Positions 1-7,204 of a stretch of 64,000 nucleotides of DNA are shown here, in pieces. The translations under genes were made by a program, and so were the position numbers. Numbering within the stretch: position 1 is the first letter of the stretch; the number at the start of each line of letters is the position of its first letter. This DNA comes from Hippopus hippopus (taxonomy: Eukaryota > Mollusca > Bivalvia > Cardiida > Cardiidae): the NCBI GenBank assembly GCA_946811185.2, contig OX328101.1, positions 19,886,122-19,950,121 of the forward strand. The letters run 5' to 3'. The notes below the pieces were generated by a model that was not told the origin of the DNA, ran no database searches, and saw only the letters and a list, made by a program, of their open reading frames with translations.

Positions 1-189
1 ACTTTGCAGAAATGCGAGTAGACAAAATGTGTACATTTAAGGATGTGTTCGTAAAATCTGTTCACTACCTTCGATCAAAGTTCGACCTAAGACAAAAGGA
101 TTTCGACCAGATTGTTAAGGGCAAAAATGTTTTCAAAATAGTCTGCTGCATCAAGAAAAAAAGTCCTCTGTAAGACGGACAAACTGAAT

Positions 190-345
190 TAACCCTTAGG
201 CTTCTAAGCGCGACCCAAGGTCCTTTAGCGGACAGTGTAGATCAAGATCAGACGGCACAGAATGTGCCGTCTGATCTTGCATCTACACTGTCCGATAAGG
301 AGATATTCATTTCCCCCCAAAATCTAAATAAGTCTAAATCATTTC
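190..345 (+). mobile_element. Family A palindromic MITE
   Basis: CGGACAGTGTAGATCAAGAT..perfect palindrome..CTACACTGTCCG, with flank CTTAGGCTTCTAAGCGCGAC. Confidence 0.8.
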
Positions 346-452
346 CAAGACGAACCAGGGTTGGCCTTCATTTTCAAATAGAACCGAATTTAAAATAACG
401 GTTGAATAAAGCCACAAGGCACTTCTTTTACAGTGAATTTTACAAATAATAT

Positions 453-712
453 GGGCCATGCTCTGGCAAAAGGGGGCTTAATGCATCACCGTAATCCATC
501 CTACCAAGCAAGACATCACATACTTATGGATCAACAACAGCAACTTCTTTAACTACTGACTTAATCATGAGGTAGACTAGTCCTTGGACATACAGAAAAT
601 TGACCAATGGCGAAAAGTTTCGACCCAGGTCAGCCTGCGCGAACTGCGTAGGCTGACCTTGGCGAAACTTTTCGCAGATGCATGGAGCCCCTTTTTTTTG
701 TGGAGCATGGCT
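453..712 (+). mobile_element. Family B MITE
   Basis: Inverted ends GCCATGCTCTGGCAAAAGGG / ..GAGCATGGC and an internal palindrome around CAGCCTGCGCGAACTGCG. About 260 bp, no coding. Confidence 0.8.
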
Positions 713-721
713 CATATAAAT

Positions 722-1046
722 ATATCGACGCGCTCTGAATGATCACATCTACATTGATCCCGAACACAACATTAACATTCAAATACAATCAATACAGCCG
801 ATCGGATGAAGGATGCTTTTTGAACAAAAATATATTGCCTTTCACCTTAATCAACCTCTTTGCGCTACAATCACCGTAAATTTGCTTGAAAAATCGTTTA
901 AAAAGAATAGTTACAAGCTGCTACTATTCTCTCGTGAAGGCCAGATGTTGGTACTGTTTAGAGTTCATCTAAAGAAGAAAATAAAGAGAGAGCAAGCGTT
1001 TTTCAGCAATAAAAGGTAAGTTCTTCTATCATTTTAATTCTTAGGC
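722..1046. other. No gene seen
   Basis: Unique AT-rich sequence between a MITE and a SINE. The 68-codon frame at 813-1019 has no support. Confidence 0.4.
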
Positions 1047-1305
1047 CAGGCCGGGTTGCTCAGTGGTTAGCGTATCTGACACGTGTATTGGTGCTTGGGA
1101 GTTCGGTACCCGGTTGTGGCAAACTTTCTTTCCGGTGGTTTTTCGCCTCTCACCTCTGATGCGTGTGAGAAAAGTAGTCAGTGACTTGGAAGGACAGTTT
1201 TGTCAGTACTGTTGTGAGAAAGCCAGGAAACACATGCGTAGGTGCACTGACGGCCGTGATATGATCTAAGCTGTTACAACGGCGTCAAACTCCAATACGA
1301 TCAAC
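1047..1305 (+). mobile_element. tRNA-derived SINE (family S1)
   Basis: The head has box A-like TTGCTCAGTGGTTAGCG and box B-like GAGTTCGGTACCC. The body is shared with the copy at 46155-46402, and both end near GGCGT.AAACTCCAATAC. Its open frames are by-products. Confidence 0.75.
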
Positions 1306-1307
1306 AT

Positions 1308-1512
1308 GATTTAATTCTTTGATTGGCATTTAAGGCCGTTTTTAACATTATTTCAGATATCCCGCGGCGGCCAGTACATCTATCAATGGTTTCATGGAGT
1401 TTCTTTAACCATTTCTTCTCTCTATACTCTTTCCAAGCTACTGGCTTTTTTCCTACATAACCATCGTCGAAACAATGATTAGCGGTAGGCGAGGGATAAA
1501 TCATATCGCAAT
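1308..1512 (-). mobile_element. SINE 3' fragment (family S2)
   Basis: The minus strand matches the 3' body of the SINE at 58205-58475 (GATGGTTATGT.G.AAAA.AGCCAGT.GCTTGGAAAGA..) and ends in a CAATCAAAG-like tail. Confidence 0.6.
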
Positions 1513-1559
1513 GATACCCTTAATCCTCAGAAAGAAGTTGCATCTTACATTTTTAACCC

Positions 1560-1760
1560 CCAAAGTGCTATATAAATCAAATGAAAATTTCCACTCAGTG
1601 GTAAAAACCTAAATATCGCTATTTCAGATTTGATTAAAAAAAAAAACCGTATCGGACAGTGTAGCTCCAAGATCAGACTGCACGTTCTGTGCAGTCTGAT
1701 CTTGATCTACACTGTCTGCCGAAGGTCCTTGGGTCGCGTTTAGCAGCCTGTGGGTTAATA
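1560..1760 (-). mobile_element. Family A palindromic MITE
   Basis: Reverse copy: palindrome GATCAGACTGCACGTTCTGTGCAGTCTGATC, flank GTCGCGTTTAGCAGCC. Confidence 0.8.
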
Positions 1761-1884
1761 TTTTCCTCACATCTTTTGTGGCCAACGAAATAAAACTACT
1801 TTTTTTCCCCTTGTCTAGAGGAAGATTTCCGATGTTGGAGGCCTATAAGTCGTTTCTTTTATCGTGGCTTAGAAAAAGGTAGCG

Positions 1885-1950
1885 AGCAGTATAGATAGAT
1901 GACCAAGCTGCATGATCTGCGCAGTCTGATCTTGATCTAAGCTGTCCATA
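1885..1950 (-). mobile_element. Family A fragment
   Basis: GCAGTCTGATCTTGATCTA..CTGTCC half-palindrome only. Confidence 0.6.
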
Positions 1951-2149
1951 AATTTATTTTAATTTGCCATTGGCAGTGGACGAATCAGTATTTAATCATT
2001 TTAAATGCGTGAAATTCCGTTTTGTATTGTTGTAGTGTATGTAATGTCAAACAACGATCTAGTGCTAATTGATTTTATTTACCGTCAGAATTTGAAGTTA
2101 TGCCTTTCATTGCCATTTTGCCATGGACAAAAGCAGGGTCTTTTGCAAA

Positions 2150-2230
2150 CGGCGAACATCAAGATCAGACTTAAAGCGCAGTCTGATCTTAGATCTATAC
2201 CTTCCACTTGGTTAGTGAAGGCTATACGAT
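2150..2230 (+). mobile_element. Family A variant
   Basis: GATCAGACTTAAAGCGCAGTCTGATC with GATCTATACC ending. Confidence 0.65.
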
Positions 2231-2235
2231 AAAAG

Positions 2236-2350
2236 ATTAACCAAAAGCAAAAGGTTTCGTCCCAGGTCAGCCTGCGCAGTCTGCGCAGGCTGACCTGGGT
2301 CGATACATTTTTGCAGATGCATTTAAACCCCCTTTTCACAGAGCATTGGT
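2236..2350 (+). mobile_element. Family B MITE, partial
   Basis: Palindrome CAGGTCAGCCTGCGCAG / CTGCGCAGGCTGACCTG, then GCAGATGCATTTAAACCCCC and GAGCATTGG. Confidence 0.75.
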
Positions 2351-2521
2351 CATATATAAATATTCACGCCAGTACAGCGCTGAACACGTATGTCTCCACT
2401 GAAGCCAATCTGTCACCAAAGTTACACCTGTTGTAAGGCTGTTGCTATATTTATGATGGATAAAATTGATCATGCAGGTAATGCAGCTTAGACGTACATA
2501 AATGCAAAATATTGTGAGTCA

Positions 2522-2656
2522 TTCTCTGTGAAATGGGGGTTTAATGCATCTGTTAAAAAAGTGTCAAGTCTTGTAAGACTGCGCAGGCTGATATGGGGTC
2601 GAAACGTTTTGCTATTAGTCAACTTACTGCACGTCAATGGATCATTCTACCTTATG
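2522..2656 (-). mobile_element. Family B MITE, left half, split by the PolB element
   Basis: Starts GTGAAATGGGGGTTTAATGC, contains GCGCAGGCTGATATGGGTC-like sequence and breaks at the target duplication. It continues at 15787. Confidence 0.8.
2651..2656 (+). repeat. Target site duplication, left copy (CTTATG)
   Basis: CTTATG directly precedes the AGTAG terminus and recurs directly after the right terminus. Six bases is the Polinton/Maverick size. Confidence 0.88.
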
Positions 2657-2665
2657 AGTAGTAAT

Positions 2666-2698
2666 GGACGGGATAATACGATCCTTATTATCCCGTCC
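2666..2698 (+). other. Terminal hairpin, left end
   Basis: GGACGGGATAATA pairs perfectly with TATTATCCCGTCC around a 7-nt loop, beginning nine bases inside the terminus. It may be part of the replication origin or an integrase/terminal-protein recognition site; that role is inferred. Confidence 0.8.
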
Positions 2699-2879
2699 CT
2701 GTAGAGCCTACGTTACCTACCCTACAGAGAATTTGTCCCAGTTTGGCCTACCCTGAAGGAATTTATCCCTCTGCAACAGTTCACAAAGGGGGGGTCGAGT
2801 AAACGATAAAGTCCGAGAATCCACATAAACATTTATTTTGCAATAAAAGGCTAAGTATTGTCCACTGAGGGGGCCCAGC

Positions 2880-3165
2880 CTAACCATTGAGTTGGACTTA
2901 GTTTTTTTCTTCACCTATGAATGATTTCTCTTTCTAATTGCCTGAGCACTGAGTTGGACTTAGTTTTTCTGCATCTATGGATGATTTCTCTCTCTCTCTA
3001 AAAAAGCCTAACCATTGAGTTGGACTTAGTTTTTTTCACCCTATGAATGATTTTTTCTCTCTAAAAGACTGAGTACTGAGTTGGACTTAGTTTTTTCTGC
3101 ATCTAAGGATGATTTCTCTCTCTCTCTCTAAAAGCCTGAGCACTGAGTTGGACTTAGTCTTTTTC
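2880..3165 (+). repeat. Array of ~60-bp repeats in left TIR
   Basis: About five degenerate units, each with ACTGAGTTGGACTTAGTTTT, a CTATG.ATGATT block and a pyrimidine CTCTCTCTAAAAG run. A mirror copy lies at 15285-15560, with further copies at 4440-4800 and 13860-14010. Confidence 0.85.
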
Positions 3166-3285
3166 TGAGTTTTTTTTACTCTCTGGAGTGTGGCTCTTTG
3201 GAGTGTAACTCTTTGGAGTGTAACTCTTCTAAAAGAAAGAAGTTTGACAATTTGAAAAAAGATAGAACTTTCGTGGTAGATGGTT

Positions 3286-3325
3286 AGTCCTGAAAAGGAC
3301 TGTTGGGTTAGCTCTGAAAAGAGCT
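3286..3325 (-). terminator. Tandem histone-type stem-loops, left TIR
   Basis: Mirror of 15118-15157 (3286-3301 and 3310-3325 read on the minus strand). Confidence 0.75.
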
Positions 3326-3327
3326 GT

Positions 3328-3505
3328 GACAATTTGAAGAAATGACAACTTGAAGATAGAACTTTCGTCTGACAACTTGAAGATAGAACTTTCGTCTGAC
3401 ATCTTGAAGATAGAACTTTCGTCTGACAATTTGAAGAAATGACAATTTGAAGAAAAGATAGAACTTTCGTCTGACAATTTGAAGAAAAATAGAACTTTCG
3501 TGGTA
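3328..3505 (-). repeat. Array of ~27-bp repeats, left TIR
   Basis: Mirror of 14940-15115. Confidence 0.82.
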
Positions 3506-3512
3506 GATGGTT

Positions 3513-3528
3513 AGCCCTGAAAAGGGCT
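3513..3528 (-). terminator. Histone-type stem-loop, left TIR
   Basis: Mirror of 14915-14930; the GGTCC stem-loop copy is at 3536-3550. Confidence 0.8.
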
Positions 3529-3569
3529 GTTGGGTGGTCCTAAAAGGACCTGGTTTGGAGGTTGTGTTT

Positions 3570-3794
3570 TTAAGCACAACCTCCAACCTTTCTGCAGGCT
3601 GGGCAGCTACTCGCTGCCCGCCTCTTCAATCTCTTCAGTTGCTGACTGTCCAGGTTATACTCCAGCTAGAACGGTGCCTCGTTGTCATCGTCCCCATTCT
3701 CCGTCTCCGGCACAACAAACTCCTTCTTTTTCTCCTTCTTTGCGGGTAGTAGTGCAAGCTCCCAAAAGTCCATGTCTTTAAGTGAGCACTCCAT
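3570..3794 (-). pseudogene. Disrupted left-TIR copy of the 75-aa gene
   Basis: Mirror of 14646-14873. Relative to the intact copy it lacks one Lys codon, has a Trp-to-Gly change, and has a TAG at codon 43 (plus-strand 3666-3668) where the other copy has TCG (Ser). Promoter and stem-loops are retained. The two TIR copies have therefore diverged since insertion without gene conversion. Confidence 0.8.
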
Positions 3795-3985
3795 TGTATC
3801 GACTCGAAGAAAATGAACAATGTGCGGGAAATAACGCTGGGTTTTATAGTTTTTCAGACGGATTGAACTAGTTGACCCATGACGTCATTTTCTCCTATGT
3901 TTTTCCCGCGTCGGCGTTTCATGCTGTTTTGGCTCCAAATTAATGTTATCCAATCAGAATTATCGTTGTTTTTTCTAATGGTAAA
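3795..3985 (-). promoter_or_regulatory. Type I promoter, left TIR copy
   Basis: Mirror copy: TATA at 3842-3848, CRE at 3880-3887, TTTCCCGC at 3902-3909 and CCAAT about 3950, serving the disrupted 75-aa copy. Confidence 0.8.
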
Positions 3986-4439
3986 TGTTTTATTGTTGAC
4001 CAATCTATAGTTTTGTTACATTTTCTTGTTCTGATCAGAAAAAACTAGAGTTTGACTATCCTATGACTTTTTTTGATTATGAGTCTTCCGACAAAATGAA
4101 AAGAAAGATGTTTATTTAAGATAGCTAGCCCTGAAAAGGGTTGCTTTTTTGTGCAGAATACACTTTTATCCTTCTCTCTTTCTTTTTTTATTGTTTCCAT
4201 TCTATTTAGCATTTTTATTAGATGGCCAATTTTATACCTGATATATTTGAAACGTTCTCTTTCTTCTAACCAGAAGAGCTATGAGAGGAAAAAAAAAATG
4301 TCAATCCAAACATTGTGGGATACTGACTCAGCTTTTACGAAAGTTAATGGTGAATGAGAAAAATAATCAAGAGTTTACTGTTTTATATGTGCAATGGATC
4401 ACTTTTTTAGGCTTTTTTTGATTTTATCCCTATATCACT

Positions 4440-4805
4440 GAGTTAGACTTAGTTTTTTCTGCATCTATGGATGATTTTCTCTCTAAAAGCCTGAGCGCTG
4501 AGTTGGACTTAGTTTTTTCACCCTATGGATGATTTCTCTCTCTAAAAGTCTGAGCACTGAGTTGGACTTAGTTTTTTTACCCATATGCTATTAGGATTGC
4601 TTTATTGTTTACTTCTATCCACTACTTGACCTTTAAGTGGTTTCTCTCTCTAAAAGCCTAACCATTGAGTTGGACTTAGTTTTTTCATCCTATGAATGAT
4701 TTTTTCTCTAAAAGCTTGAGCACTGAGTTGGACTTAGTTTTTTTCTTCACCTATGAATGATTTTCTCTCTCTAAAAGCCTGAACACTGAGTTGGACTTAG
4801 ACTTT
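4440..4805 (+). repeat. Internal array of the same ~60-bp repeat (left)
   Basis: Six units of the TIR repeat, starting at the inner TIR edge and reaching the 3' side of the 106-aa gene. A TTTGGAGTGT..ACTC block follows, as in the TIR. Confidence 0.8.
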
Positions 4806-4913
4806 TTTCTGAGTTTTTTTACTCTTTGGAGTGTGGCTCTTTGGAGTGTAACTCTTCTAAAAGAAAGAAGTTTGACAATTTGAAGAAAGATAGATCTTTC
4901 GTGGTAGATGGTT

Positions 4914-4929
4914 AGCCCTGAAAAGAGCT
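4914..4929 (-). terminator. Histone-type stem-loop after the 106-aa gene
   Basis: AGCTCT-TTTC-AGGGCT, in which one pair is a U-G wobble. It is followed by AACCATCTACCACGAAAG. Confidence 0.8.
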
Positions 4930-4962
4930 GTTTTTAGAGAAGGACTGATTTTTTGAAAATGT

Positions 4963-5283
4963 TTATTCAGTATCAGCATCAGTCGATTCGCTGTCTGACT
5001 CACTCCTTTCAGCGGCGATTTGCTCGCGGAAAAGACGGTCTACCTGCTCAGTTTTTGAAATAACATACTGAAAATACATTTCAAGCATGCCGTCAATAAT
5101 GAGTTCCTTCATCCGAAGGTTATAACAGAACACCCTGTTATTCGCAAGCTCAGCCCTCTCGTAACGTTTTCTCACTTCAGCTAAGCGCTGTTGAAGTAAA
5201 ACGATTTGCCTCCTCGCTCTTCTTAACTTTCGCTCGGCATCCATCCAAGTGAAGCGCAAGTTGAGTGATGGTCTTGAAGCCAT
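4963..5283 (-). CDS. Coiled-coil protein with acidic tail, 106 aa
   Basis: No family recognised. A basic, heptad-like helix spans about residues 15-60 (rich in R, L, Q and E), a second helical part follows, and the C terminus is a Ser/Asp/Glu tail (about 93-106). The ATG follows a type I promoter (TATAAAT at 5321-5327, CRE at 5359-5366, E2F-like site at 5391-5398). A histone-type stem-loop at 4914-4929 lies about 35 nt after the stop. A DNA-packing or replication-accessory role is possible but inferred only from charge and context. Confidence 0.75.
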   Translation of the reverse strand: MASRPSLNLRFTWMDAERKLRRARRQIVLLQQRLAEVRKRYERAELANNRVFCYNLRMKELIIDGMLEMYFQYVISKTEQVDRLFREQIAAERSESDSESTDADTE

Positions 5284-5455
5284 TGTGAAAAATGAAATGT
5301 ATGGAAAATATATCGCAGAGATTTATAGCTTTTCAGACGGATTGAACTAGTTGACCCATGACGTCATTTTCTCCTATGTTTTTCCCGCGTTGGCGTTTCA
5401 TGCTGTTTTGGCTCCAAATTAATGTTGTCCAATCAGAATTACCGTTTTATTTCTA
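5284..5455 (-). promoter_or_regulatory. Type I promoter of the 106-aa gene
   Basis: Near-identical to the TIR cassette over about 130 bp: TATAAAT complement at 5321-5327, CRE at 5359-5366, TTTCCCGC at 5391-5398 and CCAAT at 5429-5433. Confidence 0.8.
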
Positions 5456-5626
5456 ATACTAAATGTTTTATTGCTGACCAACCCGTGGTTTTGTTACATT
5501 TTTTCTTGTTCGGGTTAGAAAAAACTAGAGTTTGACTATTCTATGACTTTTTTTGATTGTAAATCTTTTGACAATTTTGAAGAAATGACAATTTGAAAAA
5601 AGATAGAACTTTCGTGGTAGATGGGT

Positions 5627-5642
5627 AGCCCTGAAAAGGGCT
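5627..5642 (-). terminator. Histone-type stem-loop after the 101-aa gene
   Basis: AGCCCT-TTTC-AGGGCT followed by ACCCATCTACCACGAAAG. Confidence 0.8.
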
Positions 5643-5692
5643 GTTTTGTTTTGGAGGCTGTGTTTTTTTCGTCTCACGTTGTTTTTTCCACT

Positions 5693-5998
5693 TTAATGAC
5701 AGCACCCGAAATTCGCTTGACAAATGGGGCATGCTTCAACTCTTTTTCTGATTACCATTGCTCCATTATCGAAAATAATCTTCCTCCCAAATTCGGTATC
5801 AACCAAAATGACATCCGGTGTTGTCTTTAAAAATAGTTGAACTAATCTTTCGCCGAGATCTTTGTATGGCTGTGTTATACGTTGTAGTTGGTTTTGTTCC
5901 TCCTCTCCTACGAAATGAGTGTTTAGTTGTAATAACTGTTGACCTGCATTTAGATATTCTTGGAGAGCCTCACGTAGTTGATAATTTATCTCCTCCAT
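5693..5998 (-). CDS. Small protein with helical N terminus and CPxC-x5-C tail, 101 aa
   Basis: No family recognised. The first ~55 residues are Gln/Leu/Glu-rich and helical. A beta-like stretch follows, then the C terminus CPIC-x5-CC. The same CPxC-x5-C spacing ends the 75-aa protein, so the two may be distant relatives or bind the same partner. The gene uses a type II promoter and 5' leader that are near-copies of those of the 198-aa gene. Its transcript would end at the stem-loop at 5627-5642, preceded by CCTCCAAAAC as in two other genes of the element. Confidence 0.75.
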   Translation of the reverse strand: MEEINYQLREALQEYLNAGQQLLQLNTHFVGEEEQNQLQRITQPYKDLGERLVQLFLKTTPDVILVDTEFGRKIIFDNGAMVIRKRVEACPICQANFGCCH

Positions 5999-6175
5999 AT
6001 TGATATTGCTTCCGAATATTGATACTGATTTTGAAGTGATCGTTAGCTGAGAGTCAAAGAAATGGTGATTGTATGAAAATAACGCTGGGCTTTATACATT
6101 TACAGAGGATTGAAAATTTTTAAAGAGCACGGACCTGGCGGAAAGCACATACATTTTTTCCCATGCTACGTTTCA
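5999..6175 (-). promoter_or_regulatory. Type II promoter and leader of the 101-aa gene
   Basis: The TATA complement is at 6091-6096; upstream is a TTTCCGCCAGGTCCG block (a shortened E2F-like site) and TTTTCAATCCTCTGTAAA. The leader, through TCAGCTAACGATCAC to the ATG, matches that of the 198-aa gene closely. Confidence 0.72.
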
Positions 6176-6239
6176 TGCTAATATAGCAAAAAATGTAGAC
6201 AGAACAAGTCTTGGGGAAAAACAGAATAAAGAGCTCTAT

Positions 6240-6472
6240 TGTTTTTTTGAACTTTTATTTACTGAACAGAACTAAACAATGAAACATTTTTTTGCAATGC
6301 ATCATAAAAATTTTCTTGACAATGAAAAAAATTTCTTGACAATGAAAAAATTCACAAGGAAACATTTTTTTACAATAGAGCATAAAAAACATTTTCTTAA
6401 CAATGAAAAAATTCACACTGAAATATTTTTTCACAATGAATTATTCACAATGAATTATTCACAATGAATTTT
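6240..6472. other. AT-rich repeats after the 183-aa gene
   Basis: Short repeats of the kind AATGAAAAAATTCACA and ACAATGAATTATTC. No gene is supported; it is probably the 3' region of the polB/183-aa transcripts. Confidence 0.5.
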
Positions 6473-7024
6473 TTACAATGCAAATTCGCAAATACCACGA
6501 GTTTCACATTTGTCTTCATATTCCGTAATGTCTTTGTGCAATTGGTCATACCCCAAAAACATTGTATACTCACTGTCCATATCGTCGAAATCTCGTAGTC
6601 CTATGAATGGAGCAACATGTCTATAAGCGTCTTTTGTTGAAAGAGCTGAATTCACTACTTCTTCTGTAACATCTCTATCAAATAGAATATACCCTGACAT
6701 GGTTTCCATTGTTTCTCCGTAGGAATGAACAGATCCTTTTTTGTAGCGTAAGTAAAAGTCAAATAGAACTGATTTCGTTTTCAGAACGTTAAGAAAACTT
6801 TCTTCTGTTGTTCCTATGATAAAAAATGTCCATCGACTTGTGGATCGAAACAGTTTACTAATAACATTGTCTTTCAAACAGCTATCTGCTAAATAAGTCT
6901 TGAGAACGAGATCCAAACCCGAATCGTCCACCATCATCGCAATAAAGTTGATTATACCATACACTTTGTAGGACTTTTCTCCTTTTGCAATCCACTTAAA
7001 CATTTTTTCGATCCAAATTTTCAC
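6473..7024 (-). CDS. Orphan protein, 183 aa
   Basis: No family recognised. The first ~15 residues are basic/aromatic, with no signal peptide or clear membrane segment. The rest looks like a mixed alpha/beta globular protein with an acidic C-terminal third. It lies 180 bp downstream of polB on the same strand and may share a transcript with it. No CRE/E2F cassette and no histone-type stem-loop are seen. An AATAAA-like signal (complement of 6252-6260) lies about 215 bp after the stop. It does not resemble a Polinton integrase, ATPase, protease or capsid by any motif I can see. Confidence 0.75.
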   Translation of the reverse strand: MKIWIEKMFKWIAKGEKSYKVYGIINFIAMMVDDSGLDLVLKTYLADSCLKDNVISKLFRSTSRWTFFIIGTTEESFLNVLKTKSVLFDFYLRYKKGSVHSYGETMETMSGYILFDRDVTEEVVNSALSTKDAYRHVAPFIGLRDFDDMDSEYTMFLGYDQLHKDITEYEDKCETRGICEFAL

Positions 7025-7204
7025 ACAGAAAAATTTAATGTTAACCTGTGTTCGTTCATCAAGCGTATGCTGTCGAACAAATTCTCCATAATTTTTTTCA
7101 CTAGTTCTATTGGTAACGGTAACATGATTGTTATTTTTTGACCAACGGCTAATATTTTTCCCGACTTACTTTGACTGATTGCTACACAACAATGTGATAT
7201 AATA

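Larger units (their letters stand above)
2657..4455 (+). repeat. Left terminal inverted repeat, about 1.8 kb
   Basis: It mirrors 13990-15786 with only about ten visible differences, including a 3-bp indel, a 9 versus 10 T run and a few substitutions. From the outside in it contains a terminal hairpin, a 60-bp repeat array, stem-loops, a 27-bp array and a disrupted copy of the 75-aa gene with its promoter. The inner boundary is blurred because both sides enter the same 60-bp repeat. Confidence 0.9.
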
